Source: DATBGS01 sp036557885
Lineage (GTDB): Bacteria > Chloroflexota > Ktedonobacteria > Ktedonobacterales > DATBGS01
Assembly (NCBI GenBank): GCA_036557885.1
Contig: DATBGS010000150.1
Location: forward strand, 1 to 23,754
DNA: 23,754 nucleotides
Reading direction: 5' to 3'
This document shows positions 12,940 through 20,209 of the stretch, piece by piece (positions within the stretch are counted from its first letter, which is position 1; each line of letters begins with the position of its first letter). Position numbers and translations under genes: made by a program. A model generated the notes under the pieces. That model was not told the DNA's origin and searched no databases. It was given only the letters and a program-made list of their open reading frames with translations.

Positions 12940-13995
12940 TCATGCTGGCGGCTGCCAGACCTGCACCGTTGTATCCACGCTGGAAGTTGCCAGACGTTTT
13001 CCATCTGGCGACCAGGCAAGAGCCGTTACCGTCTGGCTATGGCCGTGATAGATGATGACATTTCCCCCGGTAGCAGCATCCCACACCTGAACCGTTTTAT
13101 CCATGCTGCTGGAAGCCAGGCGCTTGTCATCTTTTGACCACCCCACTCCCCATACAGTGCGAGTATGCCCTTTATAGGTGAAGATCGTGGTTCCGGTGGC
13201 GGCATCCCAAATTTGCACAGTGGTATCAATCGAGCCGGAGGCAATCTCTTTGCCGCTGTGCGACCAGGCCAGCGAATACACGCTGTTGGTATGCCCCTGG
13301 TATTTCAGCAGCGTCTTGCCGGTGGCAGCGTCCCACACCTGCACTGTGTTGTCATCACTGCCCGAAGCCAGCAGTTTGCCATCCGGGGACCACGCCACTG
13401 CCCAGATACGCTGATTATGCCCCTGATAGGTGGTCAGCGTTTTCCCGGTTGTCGCATCCCAGACCTGCACCGTGCGGTCATAGCTGGCGGTTGCCAGATA
13501 TTTCCCGTCTGGGGACCAGGCCATATAAGTAATCGAATTCTGGTGGCCTTTGTAGGTCAGCAGCGTCTTGCCGGTGGCGGCGTCCCACACCTGGGCGGTG
13601 TGTTCGGTGCTTGTGGGTTCGCGCCCGCTGGCTGAGGCGATGCGTTTGCCATCCGGGGACCAGGCGACGGCCCACACGGGTTCGGCATGCCCCTTATACG
13701 TCAGCAGGGTCTTGCCGGTGACGGCGTCCCAGACCTGGGCGGTGCCATCAGAGGAGGCTGAAACCAGCTTCGTCCCATCTGGCGACCACGAGACGGCGAG
13801 CACTTGACTCGTGTGCCCCGTATAGGTCAGGTGAGGGATGGGCAGCGGGGTTGGGGTGAAGGTTGGTGGTGCTGTTGGGGTGAGGGTTGCCGTTGAACCA
13901 ACCGCAGGAGAGGCGCCAGAGCACCCCACGAGAAACACGAGCAAGCCACTCACCAAAAGAAGCAAGAAGAAACGCGGACGAGTGATGCTCTCCAT
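12940..13995 (-). CDS. WD40-repeat lipoprotein, single seven-bladed propeller
   Basis: A 351-residue protein starting at 13995, with SD-like AAGGGG upstream. Residues 1-25 form a lipoprotein signal with lipobox LVGC (Cys25). A Thr/Pro-rich spacer (about 30-52, TPTAPPTFTPTPLP) follows. Then come seven WD40 repeats of about 42 residues, each with the pattern H-x5-V-x2-(A/M)-W-S-(P/H/K)-D/S-G and ending QVWDAxTGK; the last ends QVWQPPA. Seven repeats make one closed beta-propeller. Repeat 2 has an insertion (REPTSTE). The protein should sit on the outer face of the cytoplasmic membrane and bind partners or ligands; no partner is evident. The near-identical repeats suggest recent homogenisation. 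Confidence 0.92.
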   Translation of the reverse strand: MESITRPRFFLLLLVSGLLVFLVGCSGASPAVGSTATLTPTAPPTFTPTPLPIPHLTYTGHTSQVLAVSWSPDGTKLVSASSDGTAQVWDAVTGKTLLTYKGHAEPVWAVAWSPDGKRIASASGREPTSTEHTAQVWDAATGKTLLTYKGHQNSITYMAWSPDGKYLATASYDRTVQVWDATTGKTLTTYQGHNQRIWAVAWSPDGKLLASGSDDNTVQVWDAATGKTLLKYQGHTNSVYSLAWSHSGKEIASGSIDTTVQIWDAATGTTIFTYKGHTRTVWGVGWSKDDKRLASSSMDKTVQVWDAATGGNVIIYHGHSQTVTALAWSPDGKRLATSSVDTTVQVWQPPA

Positions 13996-14019
13996 AGAGG
14001 CATACCCCTTCTCTGAAAC

Positions 14020-14028
14020 AAAGTAGCA
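14020..14028 (-). promoter_or_regulatory. Extended -10 element for the WD40 lipoprotein gene
   Basis: On the minus strand TGcTACTTT lies at 14028-14020, about 25 bases upstream of the start codon. No good -35 is visible at 16-18 bases (a TTGGCA is only 13 bases away). Confidence 0.35.
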
Positions 14029-14033
14029 GCTTG

Positions 14034-14063
14034 TTGTTTGCCAAGTAGCTCTGCTGTTTTAAT
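14034..14063 (+). promoter_or_regulatory. Candidate promoter for the MocR-type regulator gene
   Basis: TTGTTT (14034-14039) and TTTAAT (14058-14063) are 18 bases apart. The start would lie near 14070, placing the direct repeats at 14092-14123 in the leader. Confidence 0.35.
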
Positions 14064-14091
14064 GGTACGGATGACGTAGTTAAATTAACAG

Positions 14092-14123
14092 GACCACTTA
14101 GGCCAGAGAGAGCAAGACCACTT
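14092..14123 (+). promoter_or_regulatory. Direct repeats, candidate MocR operator
   Basis: GACCACTT occurs at 14092-14099 and again at 14116-14123, 24 bases apart (about two helical turns), just before the regulator's start codon. Read on the other strand it is AAGTGGTC, which resembles the AAGTGG-type sites I recall for PdxR-like MocR proteins. Autoregulation is a natural reading. Confidence 0.45.
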
Positions 14124-14133
14124 GGGGGCGAAC

Positions 14134-15591
14134 ATGACCTCGACGAGTATCCAGGATGGACTGGAACTGCTGATTCACCTGGAGCGGCGTGGCAAGCCAT
14201 CACTTCAGCGCCAGCTTCTTGAGCAGGTGCGCCGGGCCATTCTTCAGGGGCAGCTTGCCCCTGGCAGGCGCCTGCCTTCCACACGGGCGCTGGCAGAGAG
14301 TCTGGGCATTTCGCGCAATATTGTTGTGGCGGTGTATGAGGAACTGTGGAGCGAGGGCTATCTGATTCAGCGGCGCGGGTCGGGAACTTCGGTGGCAGAC
14401 GACTTGCCCAGCCTGCCTCTCCCGCCGCGCCCGGCTCCAGCCGGAACTCCGCGCTGGCTCCCACAGCGGCCAACAGCACTGGGCATTTCCTGCCCGTTGC
14501 CTCCTGATGTCATTGCGTTTCAGCCTGGCGGAGTGGTGATCGCGCCGTTACCGCTGGGCGTGTGGAATGCCGTCTGGAAAGAGGCCACTGCGTGCCTGCC
14601 ACCTACCGCAATTGGCCCAACGGCAGGCGACCTGGAATTGCGCGCGGCCCTTGCCGACTATCTGCGACGAACGCGCGGGGTGCCTTGTGGAGCAGAAGAT
14701 GTTCTCTTGACGGCCAGCGCGATGCAGGCGCTGGAGTTGATTGCGCGGGTGACGCTGAGGCCGGGTGATCTGGCGGGCATTGAAGAACCCGGCTACCCGA
14801 TTGCGCGTCACCTGTTTGGCACGCGGGGCGCGCAGATAGTCACGACGCCGGTTGATGCGGATGGGCTGCGGGTGGATGCGCTGCCAGGTGGGTCGTCGGC
14901 GCCGCTGGTGCAGTATGTGACGCCCTCGCATCAGTTCCCGCTGGGTGGGCGCCTGCCAATTGCGCGGCGGCTGGCGCTGCTGGAATGGGCCAGCGCCAAC
15001 GACAGCCTGATTATTGAGGACGATTACGACAGCGAGTTTCGCTTTGATGCGCCCCCGCTGCCCGCGCTGGCTGGGCTGGACCAGGAGGGGCGCGTTGCCT
15101 ACATTGGCACGTTCTCCAAGGTGCTCACGCCTGCCCTGCGCCTGGGGTATCTGGTGGCGCCAGCGCCGCTGCGTCAGCAGATTGTGCTTTTGAAGCGATT
15201 GGGCGATCAACATCCTTCATGGCCGACACAGCGGGCGCTGCTGGCGTTTATCCGCGATGGACATCTGGAGCGGCATATTCGCCGTATGCGCCGCCACTAT
15301 GCTGAAAAGCGCGCCTTGCTGAGCAAAACATTGGCCCCCATCAGCCATCTGGCGCAGCTACGTGGCCTGGAGGCGGGGCTGCATGTCTTCCTTGAACTTC
15401 GCCCTGGCCTGGATGCCCGGCGTATTGCCCAGGCCGCTTTTGCTCGTGGCGTGGTGGTCACGTTGCTTGATGCCTTTTACGCCGGGAAGCCTGATCGCGG
15501 TGGTTTTCTGGTTGGGTACGGTGGGCTGGAGCCGGAGAAAATTGTGCGCGGCGCGCGCATTCTGGCGGAAGTGATTGAGCAAGAGCAATGA
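14134..15591 (+). CDS. MocR-type transcription regulator (GntR wHTH + aminotransferase domain)
   Basis: A 485-residue protein from ATG 14134 (GGGGG as a close SD); TTG 14122 is an alternative. Residues about 15-85 form a GntR-type winged helix (QLLEQVRRAILQGQLAPGRRL, STRALAESLGISRNIVVAVYEEL). A Pro-rich linker follows. Residues about 120-485 form a fold-type I aminotransferase domain, with the PLP aspartate region (IIEDDYDSEFRFD) and the Schiff-base lysine Lys329 in GTFSK. Regulators of this class sense PLP or amino-compound ligands; some control pyridoxal phosphate synthesis (PdxR) or GABA use (GabR). No pdxS/pdxT or gab genes are in the window, so the target is unknown. Paired direct repeats just upstream suggest autoregulation. 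Confidence 0.93.
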   Translation: MTSTSIQDGLELLIHLERRGKPSLQRQLLEQVRRAILQGQLAPGRRLPSTRALAESLGISRNIVVAVYEELWSEGYLIQRRGSGTSVADDLPSLPLPPRPAPAGTPRWLPQRPTALGISCPLPPDVIAFQPGGVVIAPLPLGVWNAVWKEATACLPPTAIGPTAGDLELRAALADYLRRTRGVPCGAEDVLLTASAMQALELIARVTLRPGDLAGIEEPGYPIARHLFGTRGAQIVTTPVDADGLRVDALPGGSSAPLVQYVTPSHQFPLGGRLPIARRLALLEWASANDSLIIEDDYDSEFRFDAPPLPALAGLDQEGRVAYIGTFSKVLTPALRLGYLVAPAPLRQQIVLLKRLGDQHPSWPTQRALLAFIRDGHLERHIRRMRRHYAEKRALLSKTLAPISHLAQLRGLEAGLHVFLELRPGLDARRIAQAAFARGVVVTLLDAFYAGKPDRGGFLVGYGGLEPEKIVRGARILAEVIEQEQ

Positions 15592-15632
15592 GCGGGGCGC
15601 CATGCGAGCAAGCGGCTTTTAGACGGCCTTGC

Positions 15633-16019
15633 TCACCGGGAGGGGAAAAGCATGAAGGTCAGAACATCCAGACTGAGCGCCAGAACACCGATGAGGATCA
15701 GTACAATGCCCCAACCTCGCCTGAGTGGTGTGCGCACAGCGTAGACTACTGCGCAGATACAAGAGATTACTCCTGCAAGCGGACTGATAAACAACCATAC
15801 AGCCCCATAAATGGCTAGTACGAGAATTGTGCCGAATGCTTGGTTTGAGAGTAGTGCCCCGATAATTATGACGGAGAGGAGAATGCTGACGATAGCCAGC
15901 GTCAGGCTAGTCAATACGAGGCAACCGCCGGACGATGGACGCGCAAGCGAAACGCCTGCGGACCCGGCCACTGCGAGCGGTGCTTCTTGAGGCGGTTGGT
16001 CGAAAGGTATGTCTTCCAT
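15633..16019 (-). CDS. Small three-helix membrane protein, unknown
   Basis: A 128-residue protein starting at 16019, with SD AAAGGG eight bases upstream. A polar, Pro-rich N-terminus of about 30 residues is followed by helix 1 (LVLTSLTLAIVSILLSVIIIGALL), helix 2 (ILVLAIYGAVWLFISPLAGVISCICAVVYAV) and helix 3 (GWGIVLILIGVLALSLDVLTFMLF). The layout is like DUF4190-type proteins, though I cannot confirm the family. It is convergent with the MocR gene; a short stem (GAGCAAG 15606-15612 with CTTGCTC 15628-15634) sits at the junction. Confidence 0.65.
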   Translation of the reverse strand: MEDIPFDQPPQEAPLAVAGSAGVSLARPSSGGCLVLTSLTLAIVSILLSVIIIGALLSNQAFGTILVLAIYGAVWLFISPLAGVISCICAVVYAVRTPLRRGWGIVLILIGVLALSLDVLTFMLFPSR

Positions 16020-16039
16020 TGGCTTGTCCCTTTCGTTGC

Positions 16040-16051
16040 TACTTCGAAGTA
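16040..16051. promoter_or_regulatory. 12-bp perfect palindrome upstream of the small membrane protein gene
   Basis: TACTTCGAAGTA lies 21 bases before the start codon of the minus-strand gene that begins at 16019. It could be a dimer binding site in the leader or promoter. Confidence 0.35.
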
Positions 16052-16081
16052 CCAGTTCTTGATGGACACTACACCGTCCTT

Positions 16082-16123
16082 AAAAGAACTGACCTGCTAT
16101 CAGCATAGCGGGCCAGTTCTTTT
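16082..16123 (-). terminator. Long hairpin with A/T tails, terminator of the 49-aa gene
   Basis: AAAAGAACTGACCTGCTAT (16082-16100) pairs with 16105-16123 over a CAGC loop; one pair is a wobble and one a mismatch. Read on the minus strand the stem ends in TTTT, 17 bases after the stop codon of the 49-aa gene. With A4 before and T4 after, it can work both ways. Confidence 0.6.
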
Positions 16124-16139
16124 GGCACTGTGAAGTGCT

Positions 16140-16289
16140 TCACATTTCTTCGTACCAGCCGCGCTGCTTTGCCTGCTCGTAGCGCTGGAGGCGTTCTTCC
16201 TCTTTGTTCTTCCAGCGATTCCACTTCCCGCGCTTGTGTCCCTTGCACATGGCACAGCAGCATTTCTTCTTTTTGAGTCGTTTGCGCAT
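16140..16289 (-). CDS. 49-aa Lys/Arg- and Cys-rich small protein
   Basis: The start at 16289 has a strong SD (GGGAGGG, minus strand) and yields a 49-residue protein; the longer frame to 16391 lacks one. The sequence begins MRKRLKKKKCCCAMCKGHKRG, continues with GKWNRWKNKEEER and ends QAKQRGWYEEM. Four Cys and one His lie within about nine residues (CCCAMCKGH), a possible metal or nucleic-acid-binding knot. Over a third of the residues are basic. A minus-strand TATAAT (16417-16412) overlaps the end of the E2 gene and may be its -10. It is followed by a terminator-like hairpin. I do not recognise a family. Confidence 0.6.
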   Translation of the reverse strand: MRKRLKKKKCCCAMCKGHKRGKWNRWKNKEEERLQRYEQAKQRGWYEEM

Positions 16290-16412
16290 AGCACCCTCCC
16301 TGCGTGCCGCCTCACCGATTCCCAGACCGGGGGCGGCTAGCGCAGCGGGGGATGGCTCCAGCGATAGTGACTCATGGCGCTTTTCTCTCACCTTTTAGCA
16401 TACAGGCGATAA

Positions 16413-17717
16413 TTATAGCACGCTGATCTCTTGACCGTAGCTCTCCAGGTGACGCTTGACGATGCCCAGGAAGCGCGCCGCGCCCAGGCCATCGTTGATG
16501 CGATGATCAAACGAGAGGCTGATAAACATCATCGAGCGGATGGCAATCGCGTCGCCCTCCACGACCACCGGGCGTTTGACGGCGGCGTCCATGCTCAGAA
16601 TGCCCGCGTGGGGCTGGTTGATGATGGGCACGGAGATGATGGTGCCGAAGACGCCGGGGTTGTTGACGGTGAAGGTTGACCCCTGCATATCCTGCATGGT
16701 GAGCTTATTGGAGCGCGCCCGCGTCGCCAGATCACTGACAGCGCGCGCCAGCCCCGCCAGATTTTTTGTATCGGCGTCGTGCACCACCGGCACCATCAGC
16801 CCGGCGTCAGTCGAGACGGCCACGCCCAGGTGGATGCGCTTCTTGAGCACGATTTGATCGTTGACCCAGGAGGCGTTCATGGTGGGCACGTCTTTCAGCG
16901 CCTCCACCGTTGCTCGCATGACAAAAGGCACAAAGGTGATGCCGTAGCCCTCGCGCCGCTTGAACTCGTCTTTATTGCGTTCAATCCAGCGGGCGATGTT
17001 GGTGACATCCACCTCAATCATCGTGGTGGCGTGGGGCGAGGTGTGTTTGCTGCGCACCATGTGCTCGGCAATGGCCCGGCGAATGGGCGAGACGGGCACC
17101 AGTTCCTCATCTTCTTTGGGCGTGTAGGGCGTGGCAGGCGCGGCAGGTGCGGCGGCACTCACTGGCGCGGGCGCCAGGGCCGCTGCTGGGGCGGCGCGGC
17201 GCTGGGCCAGGAATGCTTCGATGTCGTCTTTGCGCACGCGCCCGCCTTCGCCTGTGCCGGGGATGGTTTCCAGGTTTAAGTGATGTTCTTGTGCCATGCG
17301 CCGGGCCAGCGGCGAGATACGCTGGCGCTGCCCATTAGACGCGGCGTGGCGCGGGATGGCGCTGCCCGCCGATGCTGCGGCAGCAGCTATCGGCGTTGGC
17401 ACGCTGGCGCTGGCGGCGGGCGCAGGCGCGGCTGCACCACCAGACGCAGCCGGGGCGCTGGCGGCAGTGGACGCGGCACCGACCTCTTCCACCAGGGCAA
17501 TCTCGGTGCCCACCTTGACCGTTTGATCTTGTATGACCAGGATTTTTGTCAGCCGCCCGGCTACCGGTGAGGGCAACTCGGTGCTGATTTTGTCGGTCAC
17601 AATCTCGACCAGTGGCTCGTCCAGTTCTATCACATCGCCCTCTTGTTTGAGCCAGCGGCCAATGGTTCCTTCGGCCACCGATTCACCAAGCCTGGGCATG
17701 GTTACCTTCATTGGCAT
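16413..17717 (-). CDS. 2-oxoacid dehydrogenase E2 (dihydrolipoamide acyltransferase)
   Basis: A 434-residue protein starting at 17717 with SD AAGGAG. Residues 1-80 form one lipoyl domain with the lipoylated lysine Lys43 (VTDKIS). An Ala/Pro-rich linker (81-130) follows. Residues about 133-170 are the peripheral subunit-binding domain (ISPLARRMAQEHHLNLETIPGTG). After a second linker, residues about 208-434 form the acyltransferase core, with catalytic His405 and Asp409 in FDHRINDG. The protein carries acyl groups between E1 and E3 of a pyruvate, branched-chain or 2-oxoglutarate dehydrogenase complex; which one cannot be told here. The E1 and E3 genes are not adjacent, which is unusual. It has its own promoter, 45 bases upstream. 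Confidence 0.93.
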   Translation of the reverse strand: MPMKVTMPRLGESVAEGTIGRWLKQEGDVIELDEPLVEIVTDKISTELPSPVAGRLTKILVIQDQTVKVGTEIALVEEVGAASTAASAPAASGGAAAPAPAASASVPTPIAAAAASAGSAIPRHAASNGQRQRISPLARRMAQEHHLNLETIPGTGEGGRVRKDDIEAFLAQRRAAPAAALAPAPVSAAAPAAPATPYTPKEDEELVPVSPIRRAIAEHMVRSKHTSPHATTMIEVDVTNIARWIERNKDEFKRREGYGITFVPFVMRATVEALKDVPTMNASWVNDQIVLKKRIHLGVAVSTDAGLMVPVVHDADTKNLAGLARAVSDLATRARSNKLTMQDMQGSTFTVNNPGVFGTIISVPIINQPHAGILSMDAAVKRPVVVEGDAIAIRSMMFISLSFDHRINDGLGAARFLGIVKRHLESYGQEISVL

Positions 17718-17762
17718 GCAAGCACTCCTTTGTGGCTTTTCGACTGCTATAATGCTGGTTTT

Positions 17763-17792
17763 ATGCTAGCATGTGCGGGCGGCGCCTGTCAA
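17763..17792 (-). promoter_or_regulatory. Promoter for the E2 acyltransferase gene
   Basis: On the minus strand TTGACA (17792-17787) and TAGCAT (17768-17763) are 18 bases apart, with TGc before the -10. The -10 lies inside the 10-bp palindrome ATGCTAGCAT (17763-17772). The leader would be about 38 bases. Confidence 0.6.
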
Positions 17793-17811
17793 TGTGCCGC
17801 TGGCTTGCTGG

Positions 17812-18615
17812 CTATTTGCCCTTAAACTCTGGCTTGCGCTTTTGCAGGAAGGCCAGCATGCCCTCGCGCACATCCTCGGTGGTAAAGCATGTGCGGATGC
17901 CCGTCAACTCCAGGCGCAGCATGGTGGGCAGGTCGTGATCAGTGCTTTGTATCAGCAGCCGTTTGGAGAGCGTCTGCGCAACTGGCGGGCCGCTGGCGAG
18001 GTCGGCGGCGTAGCTGGCAACAGCCTCCTGAAAGCCTTCAGCAGGGAAGACGCGGCTGACCAGCCCAATACGCTCGGCTTCTTCGGCGGGCAGGTCGCGG
18101 GCGCTCAAGATCAACTCGGCGGCGCGCGAGGCGCCTACCAGACGCGGCAGAAAATAGGCCATGCCACCATCCGGGCAGAGGCCCCGGCGCAGATAGCCGG
18201 TGGTGACTTTGGCGCCTGCGGCCATCAGGCGAATATCGGCGGCCAGCGCCAGCGACAGCCCGGCCCCGGCGGCAGCGCCGTTGATGGCGGCAATCACAAT
18301 CTTATCGCAACTGGTGATGGTGAGCGCCTGGCGTCCCACCCAGCCCAGCGGGTCCAGCCGCTCGTGGCGGCTTTGCTCGTCAAAGGGTGTGGTTGGGGCG
18401 TTGGTCAGGTCCAGCCCGGCACAAAAGCCGCGCCCGGCGCCGGTCAGCACAATGACGCGCACCGCGTCATCTTTGGCGGCGGCATGGATTGCGGCCTGAA
18501 TGCCCTCGGCCAGCGGGGTATTGAGCGCGTTGAGGTGATCGGGCCGGTTGAGCGTGATGGTCTGCACGCCTCCCTTTGTTTCAACCAGGAGATGCTCGTA
18601 GGTGGTGGTGGTCAT
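17812..18615 (-). CDS. Enoyl-CoA hydratase/isomerase family protein
   Basis: A 267-residue protein starting at 18615 with SD AAGGAG. It has the crotonase fold signatures: NRPDHLNALN (24-33), first oxyanion-hole loop GRGFCAGLDL (61-70) and second INGAAAGAGLSLALAADIR (111-129). The region that holds a catalytic Glu in true hydratases reads GLCPDGGMAYFLPRLVG (145-161), with Asp149. This PDxGG pattern is seen in PaaG-type CoA isomerases, so isomerase or a related activity is as likely as hydration. The pathway is probably fatty-acid or aromatic-CoA breakdown. The neighbouring E2 gene is 94 bases downstream on the same strand but has its own promoter. Confidence 0.9.
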   Translation of the reverse strand: MTTTTYEHLLVETKGGVQTITLNRPDHLNALNTPLAEGIQAAIHAAAKDDAVRVIVLTGAGRGFCAGLDLTNAPTTPFDEQSRHERLDPLGWVGRQALTITSCDKIVIAAINGAAAGAGLSLALAADIRLMAAGAKVTTGYLRRGLCPDGGMAYFLPRLVGASRAAELILSARDLPAEEAERIGLVSRVFPAEGFQEAVASYAADLASGPPVAQTLSKRLLIQSTDHDLPTMLRLELTGIRTCFTTEDVREGMLAFLQKRKPEFKGK

Positions 18616-18707
18616 GGGTTCTCCTTCTGCTGCTGTATGTGCTGCGGGCTACGTCGCAAAGCAATGTATGCGTAATCTTCCAAAACAGAGAAGAATGCTG
18701 CTGCTTC

Positions 18708-18736
18708 AGCATAGCCCAAACCATTGCGCGGGGCAA
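18708..18736 (-). promoter_or_regulatory. Promoter for the enoyl-CoA hydratase-family gene
   Basis: On the minus strand TTGCCC (18736-18731) and TATGCT (18713-18708) are 17 bases apart. It is divergent from the ABC-transporter promoter, 43 bases away. Confidence 0.45.
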
Positions 18737-18779
18737 GCGATGCGATAAACTTTCGGCAATTTGGCGTAGAGAATTTTTA

Positions 18780-18809
18780 TTGACTCTTCAGAAGCTGCTA
18801 TGCTAAAAT
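18780..18809 (+). promoter_or_regulatory. Promoter of the peptide ABC-transporter operon
   Basis: TTGACT (18780-18785) and TAAAAT (18804-18809) are 18 bases apart, with an extended -10 (TGcTAAAAT). The transcript would start near 18816. Confidence 0.6.
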
Positions 18810-18815
18810 TGCACA

Positions 18816-19007
18816 CAAGACACGCTCTCCGTTGCCCTGACCCCTGGCTCACCGGTATTTGATAGTTTTTTGTTATCAACAGCGTATATTTATTAGAGAA
18901 AAGACCAGGGGTTCTCCTGGCATTAAGTACAGGGTTTGGCCTGGGGAAACCGTTCTAGCAGTAGAGGCTTGGCAGCAACAACCCATTTCGAGAGAAAGGT
19001 AGGTGTT
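18816..19007 (+). other. Long leader of the peptide ABC-transporter operon
   Basis: The whole gap between the divergent genes is 392 bases (18616-19007); besides two promoters it holds this leader of about 190 bases and no gene. ACCCCTGG (18840-18847) can pair with CCAGGGGT (18905-18912), enclosing a small stem TTGATA/TATCAA (18859-18864 and 18874-18879). CCAGG/CCTGG (18905-18909, 18916-18920) is a competing local stem. This could be a structured regulatory leader; I match it to no known riboswitch. Confidence 0.35.
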
Positions 19008-20063
19008 ATGCTTACATACACCATTCGGCGACTCCTCATCGCTATCCCCATCTTTCTGGGCATTACGATCTTGCTCTTCTTCCTGGTGAGCATCAGCCCT
19101 GATGGTGGCCCAATTGCCGCCTACGTGGGGCCAGGAAAGCATCTGAGTCCGGCCAACCTGATAGCGCTGGAACATCGCTTTGGGCTGGATCAGCCCGTCC
19201 CCGTGCGCTATTTCCTCTGGCTGCAACGGCTGGTGCAGGGTGATCTGGGCAACTCCACCCAGACCGGCCAGGCGGTGACAACGGAACTGCGCGAGCGCAT
19301 CCCCCCGACCATCCTGCTGATTGGTATCTCGTTCTTTTTCCAGGAATTAATGGCAATTCCGCTGGGCATCTTTTCTGCGTTGCGACGCTACTCGCTCTTT
19401 GATCAGGTCTTCACGGTCATCAGCTACATCCTCTTCTCGCTGCCGACGTTCTGGTATGGCCTGATGCTGATCATCCTCTTTGGCGTCGTTTTCCAACTGC
19501 CCGACCCCAACAACCCCGGTTTCTTTCACGGGCTGCTGCCGTTCTCCGGGATGGTGAACGCGCGTAATTCCCCGCCCTTCTCGCTGACCCCTGGCTCGCC
19601 CTATCTGACCTACTTTACCCACAATACGGCGGCGGCTCTGGGTGATCTAAGCCTGCACCTGGTTCTGCCGGTGATTGTGCTGGCAACGGTGGGTGTCGCG
19701 GGCGATAGCCGCTTTATGCGTGCCAGTATGCTGGACGTGATCAGCATGGACTACATCCGCACGGCACGCGCCAAGGGCCTGCCGCAGCGCGTGGTCATCT
19801 GGAAGCACGCGGTGCGCAATGCCATCCTGCCGATTGTGACCAACATCGGCCTGCAACTGCCCGCGCTGCTGGGCGGCGCGATTGTGACCGAGACGATCTT
19901 CTCCTGGCCGGGGATGGGTTCCTTCTATGTGAAGGCCGCCGGGAGCGGGGACTATCCGGTGGTGATGGCGTATACAGCGCTGCTGGCCGTCGCCATTATT
20001 CTGTTTAACTTGTTGACCGATCTCTCCTACGCCTTTGTAGACCCGCGTATTCGTTATACGTGA
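19008..20063 (+). CDS. Peptide/oligopeptide ABC transporter permease (OppB/DppB type)
   Basis: A 351-residue protein from ATG 19008, SD AAAGG (18995-18999). It opens with the typical DppB/OppB N-terminus (MLTYTIRRLLIAIPIFLGITILLFFLV). A periplasmic part with GPGKHLSPANLIALEHRFGLDQPVPVRY follows, then about five more helices. The EAA loop that contacts the ATPase is DYIRTARAKGLPQRVVIWKHAVRNAILP, near residues 245-272. There is an extra loop (PDPNNPGFFHGLLPFSG and LTPGSPYLTYFTHNT) between helices, longer than usual. It pairs with the next permease to form the membrane channel of a type I importer. It is the first gene of the operon; the substrate-binding protein is not in the window. Confidence 0.93.
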   Translation: MLTYTIRRLLIAIPIFLGITILLFFLVSISPDGGPIAAYVGPGKHLSPANLIALEHRFGLDQPVPVRYFLWLQRLVQGDLGNSTQTGQAVTTELRERIPPTILLIGISFFFQELMAIPLGIFSALRRYSLFDQVFTVISYILFSLPTFWYGLMLIILFGVVFQLPDPNNPGFFHGLLPFSGMVNARNSPPFSLTPGSPYLTYFTHNTAAALGDLSLHLVLPVIVLATVGVAGDSRFMRASMLDVISMDYIRTARAKGLPQRVVIWKHAVRNAILPIVTNIGLQLPALLGGAIVTETIFSWPGMGSFYVKAAGSGDYPVVMAYTALLAVAIILFNLLTDLSYAFVDPRIRYT

Positions 20064-20080
20064 TGTCTTGGAGCAGTTGG

Positions 20081-20122
20081 CTTGCCCCGCTGCCACCGGA
20101 GCGGTGTTTGGAGCGGGGCAAG
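20081..20122 (+). promoter_or_regulatory. Intercistronic hairpin between the two permease genes
   Basis: CTTGCCCCGCT (20081-20091) pairs perfectly with AGCGGGGCAAG (20112-20122), and CACCG/CGGTG (20094-20098, 20102-20106) can extend the stem inward. Only TTT follows. It may stop part of the transcripts or shield the upstream mRNA, tuning permease ratios. Confidence 0.55.
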
Positions 20123-20209
20123 TTTCCCAACGAGGGTGCGCTGCTGTGTGCAGACGCCTCGCTGGGCAAGGCTTATTAAGAGAGCGTACACCTCTTGGAG
20201 GAAGAGACA

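Noticed and set aside
17773..18675. 300-residue open frame on the plus strand
   Set aside because: It is antisense to the enoyl-CoA hydratase-family gene, which has clear motifs.
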